This document shows, in pieces, positions 43,953-52,748 of a stretch of 64,000 bases of DNA (positions are counted from its first letter, which is position 1; every line of letters begins with the position of its first letter). The notes under the pieces are model-generated. The model made no database searches and was not told the origin of the DNA. It worked only from the letters and a program-made list of their open reading frames with translations. Position numbers and translations under genes: made by a program. Location: contig NZ_JAFCMM010000008.1 in assembly GCF_018131225.1 (NCBI RefSeq), positions 1 through 64,000 of the forward strand, given 5' to 3'. Source of the DNA: Bradyrhizobium sp. U87765 SZCCT0048 (GTDB taxonomy: Bacteria > Pseudomonadota > Alphaproteobacteria > Rhizobiales > Xanthobacteraceae).

Positions 43953-44741
43953 ATGACGTCGACCATCGTCACCTACCAGATGATCTCGAACAACATGCTG
44001 CGCTCTCTGCAGCAGACCGCCGAGAAGCCGGACGTGTCGCGCGATACCGACTATTTTCTGAAAAATATCGGCAAGGCGAAGACGATCGACGATTTTCTCG
44101 GCGACTATCGCCTGTACTCCTACGCCATGAAGGCCTACGGCCTCTCCGACATGACCTATGCGAAAGCGTTCATGCGCAAGGTGCTGACGGAGGGCATCAG
44201 CAGCAAGAACGCCTTCGCCAACAAGCTGGTCGACCGCCGCTACCGCGACTTTGCCGCCGCCTTCAACTTCGCTGCCCTCGGCGATCACGCCACCAACACC
44301 ACCGCGGCGACCACCGGCACGGCCAACAAGTATGTCCGCCAGGCGCTGGAAGAGGATGCCGGCAGCAAGAGCGAGGGCGTGCGCCTCGCGCTGTATTTCG
44401 AACGCAAGGCATCCACCATCACCAGCCCCTACCAGATCCTGTCCGACAAGGCGCTGATCCAGGTGGTGCAGACCGCGCTCGGCATCTCGTCGATGACCTC
44501 GATGGCCGACGTCGACAAGCAGGCGGCGATGCTGAGCAAGCGCATCGACTTCGCCGACTTCAAGGATCCCGCCAAGCTCAAGACCTTCCTGCAGCGCTTC
44601 AGCGCGATGTGGGACGTGCAGAACTCCGACGCGGCGAGCACTTCGCCCGCCCTCGCCATCATCACCGGCGGCCAGTCGCGCGACATGGGACTGAACGCCG
44701 ACATCCTCACCAGCCTGCAGAACCTCAAGTTCGGACGCTAA
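43953..44741 (+). CDS. DUF1217 flagellar-cluster protein
   Basis: This 262-residue mainly helical protein has no signal peptide or membrane segment. It contains repeated helical patterns (DTDYFLKNIGKAKTIDDFLGDYRLYSYAMKAYGL, MTYAKAFMRKVL, LYFERKASTI, ISSMTSMADVDKQAAML). This matches the DUF1217 family, which in alphaproteobacteria sits next to flagellar genes and has no settled function. It is likely an exported or chaperone-like factor. ATG 43953 follows GGGAGG. It ends 5 bases before flgF. Confidence 0.85.
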   Translation: MTSTIVTYQMISNNMLRSLQQTAEKPDVSRDTDYFLKNIGKAKTIDDFLGDYRLYSYAMKAYGLSDMTYAKAFMRKVLTEGISSKNAFANKLVDRRYRDFAAAFNFAALGDHATNTTAATTGTANKYVRQALEEDAGSKSEGVRLALYFERKASTITSPYQILSDKALIQVVQTALGISSMTSMADVDKQAAMLSKRIDFADFKDPAKLKTFLQRFSAMWDVQNSDAASTSPALAIITGGQSRDMGLNADILTSLQNLKFGR

Positions 44742-44746
44742 CGCCC

Positions 44747-45478
44747 ATGCAATCGGCCCTCTATGTCAGCCTGTCCGCCCAGGTCGCCCTCGACAAGCGG
44801 ATGGAGACCATCGCCAACAACCTCGCGAACATGAAGACCGCGGGCTTTCGCGCCGACGCGGTCAAGTTCGAGAGCGCGATGTCGCGTGCCGCGAGCCAGC
44901 CGGTGGCCTTCGCCGCGTCCGGCGAGAACTACATCTCGCGCAAGCCCGGCAGCGTGACGCGCACCGAAAACACCCTCGACGTCGCCGTGGTCGGCAACAG
45001 CTGGATGGCGTTCAACGGCCCGAACGGCCCGGTCTACACCCGCGACGGCCGCATGCAGCTGGCCGGCGGCGGCGAGCTGCAGACGGTGTCGGGCTTTCCT
45101 GTGCTCGATTCCGGCGGCATGCCGATCATCATCGATCCCGAAGGCGGCCCGCCAACCATCACCCGCAACGGCAGCATCATGCAGGGCAACAACCAGGTGG
45201 GCGTGCTCGGCCTCTACGAGATCTCGCCGGCGGCGCGGCTGGAGCGCTTCGGCAACTCCGGCGTCATCCCCGACCGCGCCGCGGCGCCCGTGGTCGATTT
45301 CCTCAACACCGGGTTCCAGCAGGGTTTTGTCGAGGACTCCAACGTCGATTCGCTGTCCGAGCTGACCCAGCTGATCAACGCCACCCGCTCGTTCCAGAGC
45401 GTGACGTCGCTGATCGAGGGCTCGGAAGGCACCATGCAGAACGCCATCCGCACCCTCGGCGAGCCGGCGAAGGGGTGA
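44747..45478 (+). CDS. flgF: Proximal/distal rod protein FlgF
   Basis: This 243-residue axial protein has the N-terminal motif KRMETIANNLANMKTAGFRAD, the FlgF/FlgG body (NTLDVAVVGNSWMAF) and the C-terminal helix SELTQLINATRSFQSVTSLIEGSE. It is slightly shorter than FlgG. It forms the rod section before FlgG. Unlike the other rod genes it is on the plus strand, in an operon with the DUF1217 gene and perhaps fliI. Confidence 0.95.
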   Translation: MQSALYVSLSAQVALDKRMETIANNLANMKTAGFRADAVKFESAMSRAASQPVAFAASGENYISRKPGSVTRTENTLDVAVVGNSWMAFNGPNGPVYTRDGRMQLAGGGELQTVSGFPVLDSGGMPIIIDPEGGPPTITRNGSIMQGNNQVGVLGLYEISPAARLERFGNSGVIPDRAAAPVVDFLNTGFQQGFVEDSNVDSLSELTQLINATRSFQSVTSLIEGSEGTMQNAIRTLGEPAKG

Positions 45479-45516
45479 GATCGCCTCATCGCCACCAGCG
45501 CTCGGGACGCGATGTG

Positions 45517-45670
45517 ATCCGTCACCCTGAGGTGGCTATGCACAGCATGGCCCTCGAAGGGCGACGGCCGCGGGGCGTGCCCGCCGCTCGCGGCTCAGGC
45601 CAGCTAGCCGAGAGGCCCCGGCCGTCCATCCTTCGAGGCTCGCTCCGCTCGCACCTCAGGATGACGGGGA
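45517..45670. repeat. 154-base dispersed repeat, copy 1
   Basis: This element starts ATCCGTCACCCTGAGGTGG and ends CACCTCAGGATGACGGGGA; the ends form an imperfect inverted repeat (GTCACCCTGAGGTG with CACCTCAGGATGAC). It differs from copy 2, 243 bases downstream, at four positions by eye. The type is typical of intergenic repeats in Bradyrhizobium. Confidence 0.85.
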
Positions 45671-45759
45671 CAGGGCGGCAACCGTGCGCGATCGTCGACG
45701 CTGGCATCAGCTCTGCTGAGCCCCCAACCCTGACATCCCTCATTCCTGCTTCTTCAGTC

Positions 45760-45913
45760 ATCCGTCACCCTGAGGTGGCCATGCACAGCATGGCCCTCGA
45801 AGGGCGACGGCCGCGGGGCGTGCCCGCCGCTCGCGGCTCAGACCAGCTAGCCGAGAGGCCTCGGCCGTCCATCCTTCGAGGCTCGCTGCGCTCGCACCTC
45901 AGGATGACGGGGA
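45760..45913. repeat. 154-base dispersed repeat, copy 2
   Basis: Second direct copy of the element at 45517. It differs at the GGTGGC(T/C)ATG, CTCAG(G/A)CCAG, GAGGCC(C/T)CGG and CGCT(C/G)CGCTC positions. The spacing of 89 bases between copies carries unrelated sequence. Confidence 0.85.
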
Positions 45914-46014
45914 GAGGCAGAGACCGGACGCGAACGGAGAGCACCGGTACCGCGCGCTCGTCGCACTCGCTGACGGCGCGATGCGATCGTTGCACGATGC
46001 CTACCCCATCCACC

Positions 46015-46124
46015 GCGTCATTGCCGGGCTTGACCCGGCAATCCAGCTTTCTTCGGGGGGCGTGCGATGGTCCGCGGCTGGATCACCGGGCCGCGGCGCT
46101 GTCGCGCCGGCCCGGTGATGACGC
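46015..46124. repeat. Long intergenic palindrome, GCGTCATTGCCGGG type, copy 2
   Basis: Begins GCGTCATTGCCGGGCTTGAC and ends GGCCCGGTGATGACGC, with inner arms AATCCAGC and GCTGGATCACCGGG. It is the same family as 38878-39013. It could fold as a long hairpin in RNA. Confidence 0.75.
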
Positions 46125-46190
46125 AGAACGAGATGGCAGCCCCACCGCGAGAGGCGAGCCAGAGACCGCAGGGACGGGCACGTCCTCGTC

Positions 46191-46270
46191 CTCTTCCTCT
46201 TCCTCTTCCTCTTCCTCTTCCTCTTCCTCTTCCTCTTCCTCTTCCTCTTCCTCTTCCTCTTCCTCTTCCT
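46191..46270. repeat. Hexanucleotide microsatellite (CTCTTC), 13 copies
   Basis: Eighty bases are a pure tandem repeat of CTCTTC (13 full units plus 2 bases), followed by degenerate pyrimidine-rich sequence to about 46300. It lies 77 bases before the fliI start. The strand bias (all pyrimidine on plus) can form triplex DNA, and tracts of this purity are prone to length change. Confidence 0.95.
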
Positions 46271-46347
46271 GCTTCTCCTCTGCTTCCCGCCTCCGCCCTC
46301 GCGCGCGCGCCCGCGCGTCCCTTCCCTGCCCAGCGGCCTGACGCTCC

Positions 46348-47685
46348 ATGAACGCCCTCGAAGAACTCGAAGCCAGCCTTAACACCCTGCGCAAGGAGAT
46401 GCCGCCGGTGCGCATCGGCGGGTTCGTGACCGAGGTGGCGGCGACGCATTATCGGGTCGGCGGGCTGTCGGCGCATGTCCGGCTCGGCGAGCTGATCGGC
46501 CTCGAAATCGACGGGCGGATGCAGCTCGGCGAAGTGGTGCGCATCGACGCCGGCGGAGTCACGGCGAAGCCGTTCGATTCCCATATCGGCGCCGGCCTTG
46601 GCCTCACGGCCTATCGCATGCCGCCCAAAACCATCGCGCCGCATCCGAGCTGGAAAGGCCGGGTGCTGAATGCCCTCGCCGAGCCGATCGATGGCGCCGG
46701 CGTGCTGCAAACCGGCGAGCGGGCGATGTCGACCGACGCGGGGCCGCCGCCGGCGGTCGGCCGGAGCCGCGTGCGGACGCCGCTGCGCACCGGCGTGCGG
46801 GTGCTCGACCTGTTCACGCCGCTGTGCCGGGGGCAGCGCATCGGCATCTTCGCCGGCTCCGGCGTCGGCAAGACGACGCTGCTGGCGATGATGGCGCAGA
46901 GCCGTGGCTTCGACACCGTGGTGACGGCGCTCGTCGGCGAGCGCGGCCGCGAGGTGCGCGAATTCCTCGACGACACGCTGGGCCAGGATCGCGCGCGCGC
47001 CATCACCGTGGTCTCCACCAGCGACGAGAGCCCGATGATGCGGCGCCTCGCGGCCAAGACCGCGACCACCATCGCCGAATACTTTCGCGACCGGGGCGAA
47101 TCCGTGCTGCTGATCGTCGATTCGGTGACGCGCTTTGCGCACGCCGCGCGCGAGGTGGCGCTGGCGACCGGCGAGCCGGCGGTGGCGCGCGGCTATGCGC
47201 CGAGCGTGTTCAGCGACCTGCCGCGCCTCCTGGAGCGCTCCGGCCCGGGCACGGAGGGACAGGGCTCGATCACCGGCATCTATGCGGTGCTGGTGGACGG
47301 CGACGACCACAACGAACCGATCGCCGACACCGTGCGCGGCACGCTCGACGGCCACATCGTGCTCGACCGCGCGGTGGCCGATCAGGGGCGCTATCCGGCG
47401 GTCAACGTGCTGTCATCGGTGTCGCGCCTCGCCCAGCAGGTGTGGACGGCGGAGGAAGGCCACCTGCTGCGCCGGCTGCGCGCCATGATCGCCCGCTTCG
47501 AGGACACGCGCGACCTGCGCCTGATGGGCGGCTACCAGCCAGGCCGCGACGGCGAGCTCGACCAGGCGGTGCAGCTGGTGCCGAAGATCTACGACCTGAT
47601 GTGCCAGATGCCGACGGACCCGCAGAGCACCGAGCCGTTCCAGGAGCTGCTGGAGGTGATCAAGAAGGAGATGGGATCGGCGTGA
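46348..47685 (+). CDS. fliI: Flagellar export ATPase FliI
   Basis: This 445-residue F1-ATPase beta-like protein has Walker A GSGVGKTT (about 170-177), Walker B VLLIVDSVTRFA, and the FliI/YscN motif GYAPSVFSDLPRLLERSG. It energises export and binds FliH-like and FliJ-like proteins, encoded at 28642 and 15403 rather than beside it. It is the last flagellar gene; the defence island starts immediately after. The ribosome site before ATG 46348 is weak. Confidence 0.97.
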   Translation: MNALEELEASLNTLRKEMPPVRIGGFVTEVAATHYRVGGLSAHVRLGELIGLEIDGRMQLGEVVRIDAGGVTAKPFDSHIGAGLGLTAYRMPPKTIAPHPSWKGRVLNALAEPIDGAGVLQTGERAMSTDAGPPPAVGRSRVRTPLRTGVRVLDLFTPLCRGQRIGIFAGSGVGKTTLLAMMAQSRGFDTVVTALVGERGREVREFLDDTLGQDRARAITVVSTSDESPMMRRLAAKTATTIAEYFRDRGESVLLIVDSVTRFAHAAREVALATGEPAVARGYAPSVFSDLPRLLERSGPGTEGQGSITGIYAVLVDGDDHNEPIADTVRGTLDGHIVLDRAVADQGRYPAVNVLSSVSRLAQQVWTAEEGHLLRRLRAMIARFEDTRDLRLMGGYQPGRDGELDQAVQLVPKIYDLMCQMPTDPQSTEPFQELLEVIKKEMGSA

Positions 47686-47796
47686 CCGAGCAGCATGGAC
47701 CCGGCAAGACCAGGCAGCGAGCTAGGGACACCAACTGCTGCGTAATGCCGCATGCTATCCGGAAGAACTGGCCTGCACCCGCCCACTCTCGAATTA

Positions 47797-47820
47797 CGCG
47801 AGTCCTCCGGCAAACTCGCG
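47797..47820. other. Inverted repeat at the start of the defence island
   Basis: Arms CGCGAGT and ACTCGCG (7 bases) flank a 10-base loop, in the gap between fliI and the Res-like gene. It could be a fliI transcript end or an operator for the defence operon. No T-run follows on the plus strand, and no tRNA, integrase or attachment-site duplication is visible nearby. Confidence 0.4.
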
Positions 47821-47880
47821 GGAGTTGCGAAGGTGTAAGTGGCGGCTATACTGGGCTACCAAGCCCTCCGGATACCTGCC

Positions 47881-50800
47881 TTGAACAGTTTTTACGAACG
47901 GCCAATCCTGAACTCGCCTTATCGCGCGCCCGAGCTGCACCACCCACTCGATAAGAACGGCCGCCCGATCGAAGGCGAACCCAAGCGGGGTCGCAGACCA
48001 TCCCGTTTCATCGTGCCCGTTCCGTCTTCGCGCAAGCGCGCGTCAACGGCTCAGACATCGCTCGATCTGGAAACCTACACCGAAAACGCGCTGATCAACG
48101 AGGTTCGGGGCTACGTCGACAGCTGGCGCTTGCTGCGCAATCCCGCCGACTGGGGCGTCACCGGCGTCTCCCAAAGGCTGCTGGAGCATTGGCGCCGGCC
48201 TCAAGAATGGTGGGCCGGCCCGCGCCCCTTTTTCTGTCAGGTCGAAGCCGTCGAGACGATCATCTGGCTGACCGAAGTTGCACCCAAGCGTGCGGCATCG
48301 AAAGGCCTCCTGAATCAGATCACCAAGGCCAACCAAGAGGCCAACCCGGAGCTGTTCCGCCTCGCCATGAAGATGGCAACCGGCAGCGGCAAGACGACTG
48401 TCATGGCCATGCTGATTGCGTGGCAAGCCGTGAACGCCGCCCGCAGGGAATCGAAGGACTTCTCCCGCGCTTTCCTGATCGTAACGCCGGGGATCACGAT
48501 CAAGGATCGGCTTCGCGTGCTGCAGCCGAGCGAGCCGGACAACTATTACCAGACGCGCGAGATCGTGCCGCCGGACATGCTGCCCGATATTCGCCGCGCG
48601 GAAATCGTGATCACCAACTATCATACTTTCCAGCATCGCGAGACGCTGGCCTTGCCCAAGGTCGCGCGCAGCTTCCTGCAGGGAAATGATCCCGAGCCGC
48701 TCAAGACGACGGAAACAGACGCGGAGATGCTGGAGCGGGCCTGCGGCAAGCTTCTCAACTACGACCGCGTCAATGTCGTCAACGACGAAGCGCACCATTG
48801 CTACCGACACAAGGCTGGCGATGATGTCGAAGGTACGCTCACCGGGGACGCCAAAAGGGAAGCAGCCGAAAACGAGGAAGCCGCCCGGCTTTGGATTAAC
48901 GGCATCGAAGCGCTGGGTCGCAAGCTGTCGAAGGGCGTGCGCGCGGTTTACGACCTCTCGGCGACCCCATTCTTTCTTCGCGGTTCAGGCTATCCAGAGG
49001 GCTACCTCTTTCCCTGGGTCGTCTCCGACTTCAGCCTGATGGACGCGATCGAGAGCGGCATTGTAAAACTACCGCGCGTGCCCGTGAGCGACAATCTCGT
49101 GCAGACTGAAACGGTCGTCTACCGCGACCTTTGGAAGCACATCGGCGGGGATCTGCCGAAGACTGCCACGGGGGCCGCCAAGCTCAGCCCCTTCGACCTG
49201 CCCAATATGTTGAAGACTGCGCTGAACGCGCTCTACAGCCACTACGAGGGTGAGTTCGACCGCTGGCAGCGGGCTGGGATCGGTGTCCCGCCCGTCTTCA
49301 TCGTGGTGTGCCAGAACACCGCGATTTCCAAGCTGGTGTTCGAATGGATCGCCGGGTTCGAGGGCGGGAATGCCGAGGACGGCGAGCGCGCAGCTTTTCA
49401 TGCCGGCCACCTGGAACTCTTCCGCAATTACGACGACCAGGGCGCTCGCTTTCCCCGTCCACGCACACTGCTGATCGATTCCCGACAGATCGAATCCGGC
49501 GACGCGCTCGACAAAAGCTTTCGCGACGCCGCCGGCCCCGAGATCGAACAGTTCAAGCGCGAGCTTGCGGCCCGCGAAGGCGCTGGTGCGGCGCAAGGCG
49601 AAGCGAGCGAAAGCGCGTTGCTGCGCGAAGTGATGAACACGGTCGGCCGCACTGGCCGTCTCGGCGAGCAGATCCGCTGCGTCGTCTCGGTCTCCATGCT
49701 GACCGAAGGGTGGGACACAAACACCGTGACGCACATCCTGGGTGTTCGTGCGTTCGGCACCCAGCTGCTGTGCGAGCAGGTGGTCGGACGTGGCTTGCGC
49801 CGCCAATCCTACGATCTCAACCCTGAAACCGGCCTGTTCGATGTCGAATACGCCGACATCATGGGCATCCCGTTCGACTTTGCGTCTTCGCCGCAGGCGG
49901 CCAAACCGACGAAGCCGAAACCGGTGATCCGCGTCCATGCGATCAAGGAGCGAGCACAACTCGAAATCGGCTTCCCGCGCGTCAGTGGCTATCGTCGCGA
50001 CCTGCCGTCGGAGAAACTCGAAGCTGTCTTCAGCAACGATAGCCGCCTGGAGATCACGCCGGCAGATATCGGCCCGACCTCCGTCGTCATGGAGGGGATC
50101 GTCGGGGCCGGCGTCACGATCACGCCCCAGGTGCTGGAGCGGCTGCGCCCCTCCGAGATCAGCTTCAATCTCGCCAAGCACCTGCTCTATACGAGCTTCC
50201 GCGACGAGGACGGATTTCCGAAACAACATCTCTTTCCGCAAATCCAGCGCCTCGCGCGTCGCTGGCTCGATGAGGGCTATCTCGTCCCGAAAGGCGTGCC
50301 GGTCGGCGCGATCCTGTATCAGGATCAGCTCGCCCGCGCGGCGGAGAAAATTGACATCGCCTGCACGCGCGGCAGCAAGGGACGCATCGTCGCAGTGCTC
50401 GATCCCTACAATCCCAAAGGCTCGACGCGACACGTCAATTTCATTACATCGAAGCCCTGCTGGACCACCGGCGCGCAGCCGCCGAAGAGCCACATCAGCC
50501 ATGTCGTGCTGGACTCGAGCTGGGAGCAGCAGCTCGCCCTGACGCTCGAGAACCATCCGCGCGTGCTGGCATATGCCAAGAATCAAGCCCTCGGGTTCGA
50601 GATTCCCTATCTTGATAGTGGCGTGACACGGCGCTACCTGCCCGACTTCCTGGTCCGCCTCAACGATGACGGTGGCGAGTCCCTTAACCTCGTGCTGGAG
50701 GTGAAGGGAATCAAGGACGAGGCCGACAAGGCCAAAGCCCAGACGACTCGCGATCTCTGGGTGCCAGGTGTCAATGCGCTCGGCGGCTTCGGCCACTGGG

Positions 50801-50883
50801 CTTTTGCCGAATTCCGCGACTGGGCCGTGATGAAAGAGGACTTCGCCGCGCTGGTCGACAAGCTGATGGGGGACAGCAAATGA
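47881..50883 (+). CDS. Res-like helicase-nuclease (type III restriction subunit-like)
   Basis: This 1000-residue superfamily 2 protein has Walker A TGSGKTT near residues 167-173, a DEAH box at about 302-305 (VVNDEAHHCY), and the helicase C part (MLTEGWDTNTVTHILGVRAFGTQLLCEQVVGRGLRR). Near the end a PD-(D/E)xK nuclease reads PDFLVRL (Asp922) followed by LVLEVKG (Glu940, Lys942). This is the build of type III Res proteins, of the subgroup often annotated as BPTD_3080-type. It should cut DNA when partner signals are absent. TTG 47881 is chosen because the family starts close to F-x-E-R-PILNSPY; a GTG at 47839 with a GAAGG site is possible. It heads a five-gene overlapping operon. Confidence 0.88.
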   Translation: MNSFYERPILNSPYRAPELHHPLDKNGRPIEGEPKRGRRPSRFIVPVPSSRKRASTAQTSLDLETYTENALINEVRGYVDSWRLLRNPADWGVTGVSQRLLEHWRRPQEWWAGPRPFFCQVEAVETIIWLTEVAPKRAASKGLLNQITKANQEANPELFRLAMKMATGSGKTTVMAMLIAWQAVNAARRESKDFSRAFLIVTPGITIKDRLRVLQPSEPDNYYQTREIVPPDMLPDIRRAEIVITNYHTFQHRETLALPKVARSFLQGNDPEPLKTTETDAEMLERACGKLLNYDRVNVVNDEAHHCYRHKAGDDVEGTLTGDAKREAAENEEAARLWINGIEALGRKLSKGVRAVYDLSATPFFLRGSGYPEGYLFPWVVSDFSLMDAIESGIVKLPRVPVSDNLVQTETVVYRDLWKHIGGDLPKTATGAAKLSPFDLPNMLKTALNALYSHYEGEFDRWQRAGIGVPPVFIVVCQNTAISKLVFEWIAGFEGGNAEDGERAAFHAGHLELFRNYDDQGARFPRPRTLLIDSRQIESGDALDKSFRDAAGPEIEQFKRELAAREGAGAAQGEASESALLREVMNTVGRTGRLGEQIRCVVSVSMLTEGWDTNTVTHILGVRAFGTQLLCEQVVGRGLRRQSYDLNPETGLFDVEYADIMGIPFDFASSPQAAKPTKPKPVIRVHAIKERAQLEIGFPRVSGYRRDLPSEKLEAVFSNDSRLEITPADIGPTSVVMEGIVGAGVTITPQVLERLRPSEISFNLAKHLLYTSFRDEDGFPKQHLFPQIQRLARRWLDEGYLVPKGVPVGAILYQDQLARAAEKIDIACTRGSKGRIVAVLDPYNPKGSTRHVNFITSKPCWTTGAQPPKSHISHVVLDSSWEQQLALTLENHPRVLAYAKNQALGFEIPYLDSGVTRRYLPDFLVRLNDDGGESLNLVLEVKGIKDEADKAKAQTTRDLWVPGVNALGGFGHWAFAEFRDWAVMKEDFAALVDKLMGDSK

Positions 50884-52748
50884 CAACTTCGTTCAAGACT
50901 CACCCAGCCTCGCTGAAAGATCTGATGCGGGACTGCCACGATGGAAAACTGCAACTTCCAGATTTCCAACGTGGTTGGGTTTGGGATCAGGATCGCATCA
51001 TCGATCTACTGGCTTCGATCTCTGAAGGCTTCCCGGTTGGTGCACTCATGACGCTGGATGCATCGGGCGAAGTCGCCTTCGCCGTCCGCCCAGTCGAAGG
51101 CGCTCCAGCTGCCAACAAGCCGCTCGATGCCTATCTGCTCGATGGGCAACAGCGAATGACATCACTATACCAGTCGACGTCAACGCGTTCCGCAGTTCTT
51201 ACACAGACCGCGAAGAAGAGACCTGCTCGTTTGCATTTCTATTTCAACATCAAAGCAGCTCTCAATCCGAACGTCGCCCGGCGTGACGCAATCGTTGCGG
51301 TGCCTGAAGATCGCATTATTCGCGAGAATTTCGGCCGCGATATTGCTCTCGACCTCTCGACCGAGGAGGCGGAATTCGCTGCGCTCCATTTCCCGATTGA
51401 CCGCATATTCGACGCACAACTCTGGATACAGGCCGCCCTGACTTGGGTCTTGAAGGATATGGGTGTCCGTCAAGACCACATGGCTTTGATTAATGATTTC
51501 GCAATAAAGGTGATAAACAACTTTGCTGAATATCATGTGCCGGTCATCACCCTTGGCAGGGATACTAGCCGCGCCGCCGTGTGCCTCGTCTTCGAGAAGG
51601 TGAATACTGGCGGGAAGGCCCTTGACGCGTTCGAACTCGTAACAGCCATGTACGCGGGCCAAGAGTTCCATCTTCGCGACGATTGGAAAGCTCGTCGCGA
51701 TCGACTGGCCAAGCTGCCGGTCCTCGCCAACGTAGAACCGGTCGAATTTCTCCAGGCTGTATCGCTCCTGCATACAAAAGCCGCTCGAACCGAGGCGGAG
51801 GCCGATGGCCGAGATCCACCTGCAATTAGCGCGTCTCGCAACAGTCTGCTGCAAATTCCGCTATCGGCATACCTCAAATATGCCGATAAGATCGAGCAAG
51901 GGTATATAACGGCAGCCAAATTCCTCCACGGAGTCAAAATCTTTCGTGCCCGGGATCTGCCGTATCAAACACAGCTCGTACCGTTGGCTGCGATTCTAGC
52001 AGAGCTCGGACCGAACTGGGAGAATGACGCAGTCCGCAAACTACTCGCACGCTGGTATTGGTGTGGTGTTTTCGGTGAGCTATACGGATCGGCAGTCGAA
52101 TCTCGCTTCGCGCTCGATATCCGCGATGTACCCCGGTGGTTCACTGGCGGCCCCACTCCCCAAACAGTCGAAAGAGCGGATTTTCGTGAAGAACGCTTAC
52201 GCACTCTGCGCACCAGACTGTCGGCTGCGTATAAGGGCGTCCACGCCCTCTTGATGCGCTCTGGCGCGGAGGATTTCAGGTCGGGTCAACCCTTCGACCA
52301 AGCTGTGTTCTTTGATGAAAACGTCGACATTCACCACATTTTTCCGGAGGCATGGTGCAAGCAACAGGGCATCAAGCCCGAGGCCTACAACAGCATTATC
52401 AATAAGACGCCATTGTCGGCTCGGACAAACCGGATCATTGGGGGCGCCGCTCCATCAACCTACCTGTCTCGCCTTGAGAATGGCCATGCACAAAATTCGC
52501 CGATCGCCGCCGATCGCCTCGAATCCATCCTGAAAACTCATGAAATTGACATCGAACTTATGCAGGCTAACGACTTCGACACTTTCTTCGACGACCGCCG
52601 CGGACGACTGCTCGAACTGATCGAGAGCGCCATGGGCAAGCCCGCGGTTCGCGAAGATGTTGCGCCCCCCGATCCTGATGACCGTTATGACGAAGAAGAA
52701 CAGGAAGCGGAGCTGAAGAGCGCATCCGAGAGCGAGGTCGCTGCCTGA
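50880..52748 (+). CDS. DUF262 plus HNH (DUF1524) protein, GmrSD-like
   Basis: This 622-residue protein has a ParB/Srx-like DUF262 domain: LPDFQRGWVWDQDRIIDLL at about 27-44 and the DGQQR motif at 88-92. The C-terminal HNH-type nuclease has VDIHHIFPEAW near 481-491 and an Asn-rich part (INKTPLSARTNRIIGG). DUF262/DUF1524 proteins such as GmrSD cut modified phage DNA in an NTP-dependent way. Finding one between a Res-like and a methyltransferase gene is unusual. It overlaps the Res gene by 4 bases and the methyltransferase by 1. A very acidic tail (DPDDRYDEEEQEAE) ends it. Base composition is clearly lower in GC than the flagellar genes. Confidence 0.88.
   Translation: MTTSFKTHPASLKDLMRDCHDGKLQLPDFQRGWVWDQDRIIDLLASISEGFPVGALMTLDASGEVAFAVRPVEGAPAANKPLDAYLLDGQQRMTSLYQSTSTRSAVLTQTAKKRPARLHFYFNIKAALNPNVARRDAIVAVPEDRIIRENFGRDIALDLSTEEAEFAALHFPIDRIFDAQLWIQAALTWVLKDMGVRQDHMALINDFAIKVINNFAEYHVPVITLGRDTSRAAVCLVFEKVNTGGKALDAFELVTAMYAGQEFHLRDDWKARRDRLAKLPVLANVEPVEFLQAVSLLHTKAARTEAEADGRDPPAISASRNSLLQIPLSAYLKYADKIEQGYITAAKFLHGVKIFRARDLPYQTQLVPLAAILAELGPNWENDAVRKLLARWYWCGVFGELYGSAVESRFALDIRDVPRWFTGGPTPQTVERADFREERLRTLRTRLSAAYKGVHALLMRSGAEDFRSGQPFDQAVFFDENVDIHHIFPEAWCKQQGIKPEAYNSIINKTPLSARTNRIIGGAAPSTYLSRLENGHAQNSPIAADRLESILKTHEIDIELMQANDFDTFFDDRRGRLLELIESAMGKPAVREDVAPPDPDDRYDEEEQEAELKSASESEVAA

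Larger units (their letters stand above)
45479..46347. other. Repeat-filled gap between flgF and fliI
   Basis: These 869 bases contain no gene. They hold two direct copies of a 154-base repeat, one long palindrome and a hexanucleotide tract, all annotated separately. Open frames across it give only repeat peptides (poly-Ser, Leu-Pro, poly-Glu). It separates fliI from flgF, so fliI probably needs its own promoter. Confidence 0.7.

Noticed and set aside
45517..46124. CRISPR array from repeated units
   Set aside because: Two long copies with a single different spacer and a palindrome; no short regular repeats and no cas genes.
46083..46415. Minus-strand frame with a poly-Glu run
   Set aside because: The run is only the translation of the CTCTTC repeat; there is no domain around it.
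46018..47355. 445-codon minus-strand frame with poly-Arg-Gly tract opposite fliI
   Set aside because: Reads through the hexanucleotide repeat and then antisense to FliI; not a natural protein.
47686..47880. tRNA or attachment site at the left edge of the defence island
   Set aside because: No cloverleaf, no direct repeat and no integrase gene could be seen; only a short inverted repeat is present.
49069..50886. 605-codon minus-strand frame opposite the Res-like gene
   Set aside because: Antisense shadow; the plus strand has full helicase and nuclease motifs.
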